A program made the translations under genes and the position numbers. A stretch of DNA of 30,341 nt from assembly GCA_034440455.1 (NCBI GenBank), contig JAWXCB010000001.1:1-30341 (forward strand). The letters run 5' to 3'. This document shows, in pieces, positions 23,656-30,341 of the stretch. Within the stretch, counting starts at the first letter, position 1; every line of letters begins with the position of its first letter. Source of the stretch: JAWXCB01 sp034440455 (GTDB lineage Bacteria > Bacteroidota > Bacteroidia > Chitinophagales > CAIOSU01). The notes under the pieces are model-generated. The model saw nothing but the letters and a program-made list of their open reading frames with translations. It was not told where the DNA came from and made no database searches.

Positions 23656-24207
23656 TCAATCAATTCCGTATTTAGCAAGACGTGCTTTGTATTCGGGTGA
23701 AGAACGTCTGCTCAACCCTTCGTTTTGCGCAAGTTGCTGCACACGCAGCAAGCCGTCAATCACCTGTTCCGGTCTTGGAGGGCAGCCCGGCACATACACA
23801 TCCACCGGAATGATTTCATCAATGCCCTGCAACACGCTGTACGTATCAAAAATGCCACCGCTTGATGCGCATGCGCCCATCGCAAGCACCCATCTCGGTT
23901 CCGCCATTTGGATATACACCTGTTTCAGCGGAGGACCCATCTTCTTCGCAATGGTTCCCATCACCATCAGCAAGTCAGCCTGACGCGGAGAAAAGCTCGG
24001 ACGCTCAGAGCCGAAGCGCGCGAAATCATAGTGCGCGCCCATCGTAGCCATAAATTCAATTCCACAACAGGAAGTCGCGAAAGGAAGCGGCCAAATGGAG
24101 TGTTTCCGCGCAAGACCTATCACTGCCTCTAACGAAGTCGCGAAAAAGCCGTGACCTTCTACCCCCGGAGGAGCTTGTACTAATGTTGGTGGTTTTGGAT
24201 AACTCAT
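23656..24207 (-). CDS. nuoB: NADH-quinone oxidoreductase subunit B
   Basis: 183 aa. Carries the N2 [4Fe-4S] cluster cysteines: tandem CC in FATSCCGIEFM, then GACASSGG and VPGCPPRPEQ. WPLPFATSCCGIE and RFGSERPSFSPRQADLLMVMGT are PSST-subunit signatures. ATG at 24207 follows a heptad tract. N2 passes electrons to quinone at the NuoB-NuoD interface. Confidence 0.97.
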   Translation of the reverse strand: MSYPKPPTLVQAPPGVEGHGFFATSLEAVIGLARKHSIWPLPFATSCCGIEFMATMGAHYDFARFGSERPSFSPRQADLLMVMGTIAKKMGPPLKQVYIQMAEPRWVLAMGACASSGGIFDTYSVLQGIDEIIPVDVYVPGCPPRPEQVIDGLLRVQQLAQNEGLSRRSSPEYKARLAKYGID

Positions 24208-24212
24208 TTTTT

Positions 24213-24272
24213 AAGTTTAGAATTTAAAGTTTGGAATTTGGAGATTTTGCGACTTTACAACTTCAAACTATT
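24213..24272. repeat. Heptad tract between nuoA and nuoB
   Basis: Five plus-strand units at 24213, 24220, 24227, 24234 and 24241; the first four fit RARTTTR. Three AACT-type units at 24252, 24259 and 24266 are in inverted sense (AACTTCAAACT opposite AGTTTAGAATTT), out of phase by four bases. The tract fills the gap between the nuoA stop and the nuoB ATG. Confidence 0.7.
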
Positions 24273-24637
24273 TATGCTTCCCAATTCAATGCGCCCTTCT
24301 TCACGATATACACAAAGCCCACAAGCAAGAAGCCGACAAACGTCATCATCTCAATAAACCCTAACATGCCAAGCGCTTTAAAGTTCACCACCCACGGATA
24401 CATGAAAATCACTTCCACATCAAACAGCACAAAGAGAATCGCCACCAAAAAGTATTTCACATGAAAAGGCATCCGCGCATTGCCTACTGATTCGATGCCG
24501 CACTCGAATGCTTCGAGTTTGCGTTTGGAGTCACGCTTCGGCCCCAGCAGATGTGTGCCGAAAAGGTTAATCACTACAAAGCCGAAAACGACTAAAAACA
24601 TCAGGAGAATCGGGAGGTAAGGTTGCAGGTATTCCAT
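24272..24637 (-). CDS. nuoA: NADH-quinone oxidoreductase subunit A
   Basis: 121 aa with three membrane helices (about 8-28, 63-83, 90-112). The conserved loop after helix 1 is present (KLEAFECGIESVGNARMPFHVKYFLVAILFVLFDVEVIFMYPW), including the E-C-G and FDVE motifs. First gene of the operon; ATG at 24637 with a promoter-like element 20 bases upstream. Confidence 0.97.
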   Translation of the reverse strand: MEYLQPYLPILLMFLVVFGFVVINLFGTHLLGPKRDSKRKLEAFECGIESVGNARMPFHVKYFLVAILFVLFDVEVIFMYPWVVNFKALGMLGFIEMMTFVGFLLVGFVYIVKKGALNWEA

Positions 24638-24655
24638 CTTCTATTTGAATGGCGG

Positions 24656-24683
24656 CAAAAATAGGCAAAAGCGCAAGATTCAA
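24656..24683 (-). promoter_or_regulatory. Candidate nuo operon promoter
   Basis: On the minus strand TTG (24683-24681) is followed after 17 bp by TATTTTTG (24663-24656), a full TAnnTTTG match. The leader to the nuoA ATG would be about 12-14 nt. The remaining gap up to the GH13 stop (24664-24842) shows no gene; only the short CGCTAGCG palindrome stands out. Confidence 0.6.
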
Positions 24684-24842
24684 AACCGTGTTTTTACGCC
24701 CGGTGGATAAGTGGAAAGGCGGTGGCGCGTACGGACTTCATTTCGCTAGCGCATTGTCTTGTAGCGCCCATGTCACAAGGGTAACACAACCTGCAACAAA
24801 CGCATCAGCAATCAGCAACACACAAAGGGAATTCATTACTTC

Positions 24843-26531
24843 TCATTCAATTTTAAAAACCCTTCCCTCAAAAGGCAGCAACTCTGCTTGCCGGTGTCGC
24901 GCATGAGTAGAAAGAATTTGCTCACCCGCTGCTGCAACAGCGCGCTTCTTCTTTGAAAAGTTGAGCGCCACCAAATACTTTTCCTCTCCTTCCCTGCGAT
25001 AGAAAGCAAAAACATGTTTCGTGCAATACGCTGTGGCAACTGATAGTTTCCCGTTTTGCAAAGCAGGAGTTGCATTGCGCAGCGCAATTACTTGTTTGTA
25101 AAAATTCAACAACGAAGCTGAATCCAACTGTTGACGCGCAACATGAATCTCATTATAATTTTCAGAAACAGGCAACCAAGGTTGCGCAGTGCTGTCACAA
25201 AAACCTGCGTTTGCAGCTTCATTCCACAACATTGGTGTGCGGCACTCATCGCGGTTGAGCGATTCGCCCGAAAGGTTCACCAGAAACTGCGGCATCCAAC
25301 TGTAACGCTCCGCCAACGGGTCTTTCCCTTCTTTCATCGGAATCTCCGTGCGCGGAATCCCCAACTCCTCGCCATAATAAGTAAATGGAATGCCGCGCAC
25401 CGTGTATTGCAACAGCGCAAGCAATTTCGCTTTCTCCACGCTTCCGCCAAGCCGCGCAATACTACGGATGCGGTCGTGATTGCTGAACACATACGTGGGT
25501 TGAAATGGCTCGTGAAACGCAGCTTCAAACTTTTCAACAAGATGACGAAACAAGGTTGCATTGAAAGACGTGCCGAGCGTTTCAAATAAAAACACCGTAT
25601 GCAATCCCTCCTTGCCGTTGTGCTTACAGTAGCTTTTCAATGTTGCAGAATCACCAAACACTTCACCTACAAGAAACCGTTTTGGGTTGTCGAATTCATC
25701 CACTACGCTGCGCAACTCAGTCGCGAATTGAAAACTCTCTTCCTGATTCAGCGTGTATTTTGTTTTCTGAAAAAAAACATCAGGATTTTCCTCGGAAGGC
25801 AACATGCGAAAGCTGAAAGGGTTGTCGCGCAGCGATGCGTCTTCATACAACGCATTAAAAATATCCAGCCTGAACCCGTCAACGCCTTTTGCAAGCCAAT
25901 AGCGCGCCACGTCAAGCATCGCCTGTTTCACTTCAGGATTGCGATAATTCAAATCGGGCTGAAACGGCAGAAATGAAGCCCAATAATATTGTTGCCTCAG
26001 CGAATCATAATCCCAGCCATTGCCGCCAATCATTGCTTTCCAGTTGTTGGGAGGATTTTTATCGCCCCTACCCTTTCCATCGCGCCACACATACCAATCC
26101 GCTTTCGGATTATCGCGCGAACTACGTGATTCGAGAAACCAGTTGTGTTGCGCAGAAGTATGGTTCATCACAAGGTCAAACACTATCTTCATGTTTCTGC
26201 GATGCACTTCCTCAATCAATTTCTCACACAACTGCATATCGCCATATTCAGGCGCAATGGAATTATAATCGCTGATGTCGTAGCCGAAATCTTGTTGAGG
26301 ACTTTGAAAGAAGGGCGAAATCCAAATCGTCTCAAACCCGAGTTGCTTGATGTAATCGAGCTTTTCGATGATTCCCTGCAAATCGCCTATGCCATCGCCA
26401 TTGGTATCATAAAACGAGCGGGGATAAATCTGATAGATTGTTGTGGTGCGCCACCAATCGCTACTTTGATGCTGCGCAAATAAAGTAAAGGATACTGCAC
26501 TGAACAAAACGATGAAGTGCAGTTTTTTCAT
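24843..26531 (-). CDS. GH13 alpha-glucosidase/alpha-amylase family enzyme, exported
   Basis: 562 aa. Signal peptide 1-19 (MKKLHFIVLFSAVSFTLFA). GH13 (beta/alpha)8 barrel of the oligo-1,6-glucosidase/alpha-glucosidase type: TIYQIYPRSFYDTNGDGIGDLQGI, DLVMNHTSAQHNWF, QPDLNYRNPEV, nucleophile D223 in GFRLD, acid/base E290 in LVGEVFG, and transition-state stabiliser D353 in FSNHD. NGDGIGD is a calcium-loop motif usual in this group. The C-terminal beta domain follows. It likely hydrolyses maltodextrins in the periplasm. Last gene of the rfbC-rfbD-cysQ-GH13 operon (8-nt gap), an unusual partnership. Confidence 0.93.
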   Translation of the reverse strand: MKKLHFIVLFSAVSFTLFAQHQSSDWWRTTTIYQIYPRSFYDTNGDGIGDLQGIIEKLDYIKQLGFETIWISPFFQSPQQDFGYDISDYNSIAPEYGDMQLCEKLIEEVHRRNMKIVFDLVMNHTSAQHNWFLESRSSRDNPKADWYVWRDGKGRGDKNPPNNWKAMIGGNGWDYDSLRQQYYWASFLPFQPDLNYRNPEVKQAMLDVARYWLAKGVDGFRLDIFNALYEDASLRDNPFSFRMLPSEENPDVFFQKTKYTLNQEESFQFATELRSVVDEFDNPKRFLVGEVFGDSATLKSYCKHNGKEGLHTVFLFETLGTSFNATLFRHLVEKFEAAFHEPFQPTYVFSNHDRIRSIARLGGSVEKAKLLALLQYTVRGIPFTYYGEELGIPRTEIPMKEGKDPLAERYSWMPQFLVNLSGESLNRDECRTPMLWNEAANAGFCDSTAQPWLPVSENYNEIHVARQQLDSASLLNFYKQVIALRNATPALQNGKLSVATAYCTKHVFAFYRREGEEKYLVALNFSKKKRAVAAAGEQILSTHARHRQAELLPFEGRVFKIE

Positions 26532-26539
26532 GAAGAAAT

Positions 26540-27319
26540 TTATTCAACAATAAACCAAGGATTCAATAAATCTTCTTTATTGTAAATAAGCGGCTGGCGC
26601 GTATTTGCATTCAGCACCTGCAAACCTGCTTCTGTAGCGACAATATGCGCTGCGGCTGTATCCCACTCCATCGTTGGTCCAAAGCGAGGATAGACATCCG
26701 CCTGTCCTTCTGCCACCAAACAAAACTTCAGCGAGCTTCCCGCTGAAATAAAATCTACTTCTTTGCCTTGCTGTTTAAGGTTTTCAATGAACTCTTTCAC
26801 TTCATCGCTGAGATGCGAGCGGCTTGCAACAACTTTCACTTTTGATTTTTGCGAATAATGCTCACGCTTGTCATTGAGTCGTATTGTTATTTCGGATTGT
26901 GAAATCATAAAAGTGCCTTTTCCCATCACGGCATAATAAGTCACGCCCGTAGCGGGAATATAGACAACACCCAACTCGGGAACTCCCTCGTGAATCAACG
27001 CGATGTTCACGGTAAATTCACCGTTTTTATTAATGAATTCCTTTGTGCCATCAAGCGGGTCAACCATCCAGAGATACTTCCACTCTTTTCGATTCGCGTA
27101 AGGAACCTGTTTGCTCTCTTCAGAAATCACGGGGATTTCAGGATAAAACTCCTGCAAGCCTTGCGTGATGATATCATTGGAAGTTTTATCAGCGAGGGTT
27201 AAGGGCGAGTTGTCTGCTTTTTTTTCAACCGAAAAATCCTGCTGATAGATTTTCAAAATTGCTTCACCCGCGATTTTTGCAAGATCAATGATGTGTTGAA
27301 TTTCAATTTTCTCAAGCAT
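26540..27319 (-). CDS. cysQ: 3'(2'),5'-bisphosphate nucleotidase CysQ
   Basis: 259 aa, inositol-monophosphatase superfamily. Metal site motifs: EES near 67-69, DPLDGTKEF at 87-95, and EWDTAAAHIV near 218-227. The KADNSPLTLADKTSND N-terminal region is typical of CysQ. Removes the 3'-phosphate of PAP formed in sulfate assimilation or other sulfotransfer. Start ATG at 27319. It lies 6 nt after rfbD and 8 nt before the GH13 gene. Confidence 0.93.
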   Translation of the reverse strand: MLEKIEIQHIIDLAKIAGEAILKIYQQDFSVEKKADNSPLTLADKTSNDIITQGLQEFYPEIPVISEESKQVPYANRKEWKYLWMVDPLDGTKEFINKNGEFTVNIALIHEGVPELGVVYIPATGVTYYAVMGKGTFMISQSEITIRLNDKREHYSQKSKVKVVASRSHLSDEVKEFIENLKQQGKEVDFISAGSSLKFCLVAEGQADVYPRFGPTMEWDTAAAHIVATEAGLQVLNANTRQPLIYNKEDLLNPWFIVE

Positions 27320-27325
27320 TCTTTT

Positions 27326-28189
27326 CTAAATTGTTTTCATTCGCTCAATGCACTTCCTCAAACTCTCGTGCCAGTGCGGAATTGAGATGGCGAATGTCTG
27401 TTTGATTTTTTTCTTGTTAAGCACGGTATAATGTCCACGTTTTGCCGGTGTGGGATATTCGCTCGTTTCAAGCGGCTTTACAGAACAGGTTAATCCGCTC
27501 AAATCCATGATTGCCACTGCGAAATCATACCAACTGGAAACGCCTTCATTGCTGAAGTGAAAAATTCCTCCTGCTTGTTTTTCCGGCTGTGCAATAATAT
27601 GCATGATGCAGCGAGCTAAGTCAAGCGAATATGTTGGCGTTCCCACCTGGTCATAAATCACTCCTATTTCATTACGCTCGCTTCCAAGCCGCTGCATTGT
27701 TTTTAAAAAATTATTTCCAAAGGGCGAGTATAACCATGAAGTGCGCAGGATAATACTTTGAGGGTTTTCCTTCAGGCAGGCTTCTTCACTGCGCCACTTT
27801 GATTTTCCATAAATATTCATGGGAGATGGCGCATCTTCTTCCACGTAGGGTTTATGTTTTCTTCCATCAAAAACAAAATCAGTAGAGATATGAATCAACT
27901 TGACATTGTGTTCATTTGCCGCCCGCGCAAGATTAGCTGCCGCTTCTACATTGAGCTTAAAAGCGTTTTCCATGTCGCTCTCTGCTTTGTCAACTGCGGT
28001 GTAGGCAGCGCAGTTAATGAGGTAATCAAACTTCTGCGCAGCGAGAAAATTTTGAATGGCGGTTGGGTTCGTAATATCAAGCTCGGTGAAATCAGTAAAC
28101 GTGAATTGATGCTGCGGAAATTCTTCGGCAAGTAAACTCAACTCTGTGCCAAGCTGACCTTTTGAACCGGTAACGAGGATCTGCGCCAA
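27326..28189 (-). CDS. rfbD: dTDP-4-dehydrorhamnose reductase
   Basis: 287 aa extended SDR. NAD(P) loop TGSKGQLG at 7-14; ISTDFVFDG at 101-109; YxxxK catalytic pair Y127/K131 (YGKSK). LRTSWLYSPFGNNFLKTM and GIFHFSNEG are RmlD signatures. Makes dTDP-L-rhamnose, the last step of the pathway. 3-nt gap after rfbC. rfbA and rfbB are not in the window. Confidence 0.95.
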   Translation of the reverse strand: MAQILVTGSKGQLGTELSLLAEEFPQHQFTFTDFTELDITNPTAIQNFLAAQKFDYLINCAAYTAVDKAESDMENAFKLNVEAAANLARAANEHNVKLIHISTDFVFDGRKHKPYVEEDAPSPMNIYGKSKWRSEEACLKENPQSIILRTSWLYSPFGNNFLKTMQRLGSERNEIGVIYDQVGTPTYSLDLARCIMHIIAQPEKQAGGIFHFSNEGVSSWYDFAVAIMDLSGLTCSVKPLETSEYPTPAKRGHYTVLNKKKIKQTFAISIPHWHESLRKCIERMKTI

Positions 28190-28192
28190 TGT

Positions 28193-28753
28193 TTATGAAT
28201 TGAATTGAAAATTCGCAGTTGCATTCTGTAGATACGGTAACTTGACATCCTTATCAGAAATTATCAAATGCTCTTTTGCAACCTGCCAGTCAATCCCGAT
28301 TTCAGGGTCATCAAGCCGGATGCCGCCATCATGCTCGCGGGAATAAAAATTATCGCACTTGTATAGAAATTCTGCGGTTTCACTCAGCACTAAAAAACCA
28401 TGCGCAAATCCTCTGGGAATAAACATTTGTTTTTTATTATCAGCGGAAAGAATTTCTCCGTGCCATTTTTTATACGTAGGGCTGCCCTGTCTTAAATCAA
28501 CCGCAACATCCAGCACCTTCCCTTGCACAACACGAACAAGTTTAGCTTGCGCAAAAGGGTCAAGTTGATAATGCAGGCCTCTCAAAACGCCATAACTTGA
28601 TTTCGATTGATTGTCCTGCACAAACTTATTGCTGATGCCCGCCTGTTCAAAAGTGCTATTGTTATAGCTTTCAAAAAAGTAACCGCGGCTGTCTTCAAAT
28701 ACTTTGGGTTCAAGAATAATTAACCCCGGAAATTCAGTTGTTATTACGTTCAC
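28193..28753 (-). CDS. rfbC: dTDP-4-dehydrorhamnose 3,5-epimerase
   Basis: 186 aa cupin of the RmlC family. FEDSRGYFFESYN, VLRGLHYQLDPFAQAKLVRVVQG (catalytic His61), VAVDLRQGSPTYKKWHGE, FIPRGFAHGFLVLSETAEFLYKCDNFY (catalytic-type Tyr131). Starts at GTG 28753, directly before the conserved TTEFPGL. Leads the operon; a TAnnTTTG box lies upstream. Confidence 0.95.
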   Translation of the reverse strand: MNVITTEFPGLIILEPKVFEDSRGYFFESYNNSTFEQAGISNKFVQDNQSKSSYGVLRGLHYQLDPFAQAKLVRVVQGKVLDVAVDLRQGSPTYKKWHGEILSADNKKQMFIPRGFAHGFLVLSETAEFLYKCDNFYSREHDGGIRLDDPEIGIDWQVAKEHLIISDKDVKLPYLQNATANFQFNS

Positions 28754-28777
28754 GAAATCTTTTCTTTAAAAGGTGTT

Positions 28778-28785
28778 CAAAAATA
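28778..28785 (-). promoter_or_regulatory. Candidate -7 box of the rfbC operon
   Basis: Minus-strand TATTTTTG fully matches TAnnTTTG and leaves a leader of about 20 nt before the rfbC GTG. I see no convincing TTG at -33. Confidence 0.45.
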
Positions 28786-28831
28786 GCCGAAAAACATTTC
28801 CTGCTTTTTCGTGAGCACGTTTCAGGTAAAA

Positions 28832-28869
28832 AAAAACCGCGCTGTAATCGAAACCACAGCACGGTTTTT
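28832..28869 (-). terminator. Intrinsic terminator of the repeat-protein gene
   Basis: Stem AAAAACCGCGCTGT (28832-28845) with ACAGCACGGTTTTT (28856-28869), one mismatch, 10-nt loop; the minus strand continues in nine T's. It lies about 16 nt past the stop of the gene ending at 28885. Confidence 0.85.
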
Positions 28870-28884
28870 ATTTCTTCTGATTTT

Positions 28885-30341
28885 TTATTGTCCGATGATA
28901 TACCAAGTTGTTCCAGTAGAAATCACGCGGATGAAATTATACTGCGTAATTAATGTTGGCGTCAGCACACCATCAATTGTTTCCACGCCATCAGGATTAA
29001 TCGTAACTGCATTGCCTGAAGCATCAATTTTCTTGATGATGTACGTGCGGTTGGGAACAGTAGCCGCTGCGGGAAGTCTTACCTGCATCGCGCCCAATGT
29101 AGCGTCAACCACGATAACCACTTCTTCGCCCGCAGTGTAAGGATCATCAAAGCTGGTTACGCTTTTGATTTTACAAGCAATCGCGCCATTAATGAACGTC
29201 TGACCAATCAATGTGAGGTTCGTATCTAAATCGGATGATTGCACATTTCTGTCCATGATTTTGTCTGTAGTCACCGCATTTGATTGAATCTTTGTCTGCG
29301 TAACTGCTCCCGTCACTAACGTGGGGTTAGGATAAGTTCCAGTTAGTGAACCACCGGCTGTAGTTCCAGACATAATGAATTTACCGACCGTGTAAGTGCC
29401 ACTTGCATCCGTAATCTTCAAGGAGTCGCTCACAACTGAAACGCTTGCGATTAATTCATTTGTAGAATCATTATCAAAAAGATTTACCGAGTTGCCGTCA
29501 TCAATTGAAAGCGTTTTACCTACAAGGCTTAATGTTTGGTCATCAACTGAATTTAACGCTACGTTGTTTCCGCCTGAGATATATAACGTGTCGTTGCTCA
29601 ATGAAACTGTCTGTGCGTCTGTGTTATCTAAATAATCTGCCAAACTCACTGAGTTTCCACCACTGATATACATGCTGTCTCCACTAAGCGAAAGTGCTTG
29701 GTCATCGCTGAGTGAAATCGCAACGGTATTTCCACCTGAAATACTGATGGAATCATTGCTAAATGAAAGCGTCTGAGCGGCTGAGGCTGCATCAACATAA
29801 GTTTTAGTTGCTGCATCTGAACCAACAGTAGGCGCGCCAAGATTCGTGATTTTGTTTGCGCCCATCGCGATGTTGCCTGAGAAAGTCGTAGTGCCTGCAA
29901 GCGTAAGTCCGCTGCCAAGCTTTACTGAAGTAACTGCACCGTCATTGATTTTTGCAGTTGTCACAGCGCTGTTTTGAATTTTCGCAGTAGTAACGGCATC
30001 CGTTGCAATCTTGGTGTCGGTAACATTCGCATCTGCAATTTTTGCAGTTGTAACGCTCGCATGAGCAAGTTTTGAAGTAGTAACATTCAGGTCAAGAATT
30101 TTTGCAGTTGTTACTGCATCTGTCGCAATATCACTTGCTACAATTGTTCCGTCAACTATTTTAGCAGATGTAACTGCATCATTTGCCAAATCACCGGTTA
30201 CGATTGTTCCATCAACTATTTTAGCTGATGTCACTGCATCATTCGCAATGTCGCCTGTTGCAATTGTTCCGTCAAGAATCTTTACTGATGTTACCGCATC
30301 TGTTGCAATATCACCCGCTACAATGGTTCCATCAAGAATCT
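28885..30341 (-). CDS. Large tail-fibre-like repeat protein (5' end beyond window)
   Basis: At least 485 codons. The frame runs open to base 30341, so the true start is outside; a GTG at 30234 lies mid-repeat and is not the start. The visible N-terminal part is a repeat of about 20 residues (DAVTSAKIVDGTIVTGDLAN and variants) that shortens into 10-residue units (TTAKIQNSAV), as in beta-solenoid fibres. Then come GNIAMGANKITNLGAPTVGSDAATKTYVD (common in phage and bacterial tail fibres), SISGGNTVAI/YISGGNSVSL beta repeats, and a C-terminal AGEEVVIVVDATLGAMQVRLPAAATVPNRTYIIKKIDASGNAVTINPDG head. It looks like an extended surface or phage-tail-type fibre. No phage genes or T9SS tail are visible. 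Confidence 0.8.
   Translation of the reverse strand, partial: ILDGTIVAGDIATDAVTSVKILDGTIATGDIANDAVTSAKIVDGTIVTGDLANDAVTSAKIVDGTIVASDIATDAVTTAKILDLNVTTSKLAHASVTTAKIADANVTDTKIATDAVTTAKIQNSAVTTAKINDGAVTSVKLGSGLTLAGTTTFSGNIAMGANKITNLGAPTVGSDAATKTYVDAASAAQTLSFSNDSISISGGNTVAISLSDDQALSLSGDSMYISGGNSVSLADYLDNTDAQTVSLSNDTLYISGGNNVALNSVDDQTLSLVGKTLSIDDGNSVNLFDNDSTNELIASVSVVSDSLKITDASGTYTVGKFIMSGTTAGGSLTGTYPNPTLVTGAVTQTKIQSNAVTTDKIMDRNVQSSDLDTNLTLIGQTFINGAIACKIKSVTSFDDPYTAGEEVVIVVDATLGAMQVRLPAAATVPNRTYIIKKIDASGNAVTINPDGVETIDGVLTPTLITQYNFIRVISTGTTWYIIGQ
30102..30341. repeat. 60-bp tandem repeats in the fibre gene
   Basis: Four copies with a period of exactly 60 bp run to the window edge, each encoding DAVTxxKIxDGTIxxxDxAx. 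Copies differ by several bases, mostly at silent positions or at I/L/V and T/A choices, so purifying selection rather than recent copying keeps them alike. More copies probably lie beyond the edge. Confidence 0.85.

Noticed and set aside
30232..30234. GTG as start of the fibre protein
   Set aside because: The frame continues upstream with the same 20-residue repeats to the window edge, so this codon is internal.

Overview
The window is from a Bacteroidota genome, most like a Chitinophagales/Sphingobacteriales-type environmental lineage. Evidence: two proteins carry type IX secretion (T9SS) type-A C-terminal sorting domains and a broken gene carries a third; Bacteroidota-typical families are present (DUF4295 beside L33/L28, DUF1573, DUF4920, DUF4159); start codons lack Shine-Dalgarno sequences; and several leaders have Bacteroidota-style promoters (TAnnTTTG with an upstream TTG).

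Layout. 1-180 is the 3' end of a fibronectin-III-like gene. A repeat-filled gap follows, then prfC with DUF4920 (minus) and a divergent DUF1573 gene. 3373-4419 is a Rieske oxygenase gene broken by two in-frame stops. 4553-8468 holds an MltF-like lytic transglycosylase, rsmE, a DUF4159 protein and a class II aldolase. 8601-10550 encodes a TMTC-like membrane glycosyltransferase with TPRs. 10691-11764 is a second broken gene (thioredoxin/Omp28-like with T9SS tail, three in-frame stops). 11940-16387 is a translationally coupled pair of secreted T9SS proteins, one lysyl-oxidase-like and one beta-propeller. A CNT nucleoside transporter (16481-18124) converges on a minus-strand core block: rpmB-rpmG-DUF4295, then ftsY-rimO. 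nuoABCD (24637-21375, minus) contains a broken four-helix-bundle (S23/IVP-type) gene between nuoC and nuoD. rfbC-rfbD-cysQ-GH13 forms a tight minus-strand operon, and the window ends inside a large tail-fibre-like repeat protein.

Three themes stand out. (1) Several intergenic gaps are built of 7-bp-periodic repeats. Each has its own local consensus; several read as G/T-type heptads after a stop, a loop, then complementary A/C-type heptads before the next ATG. The nuoB-nuoC gap is eight heptads long almost to the base. (2) The four-helix-bundle gene sits exactly in the loop of such a heptad palindrome, recalling how its relatives sit in a hairpin inside 23S rRNA genes. (3) Three minus-strand genes contain six in-frame stop codons in total (TAA, TAG and TGA) but no frameshift. 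In addition, dispersed palindromic repeats have entered coding sequence, most clearly a roughly 50-codon in-frame insertion in rimO and the C-terminus of the aldolase.

All assignments come from reading the sequence and from family knowledge; no database search was possible.
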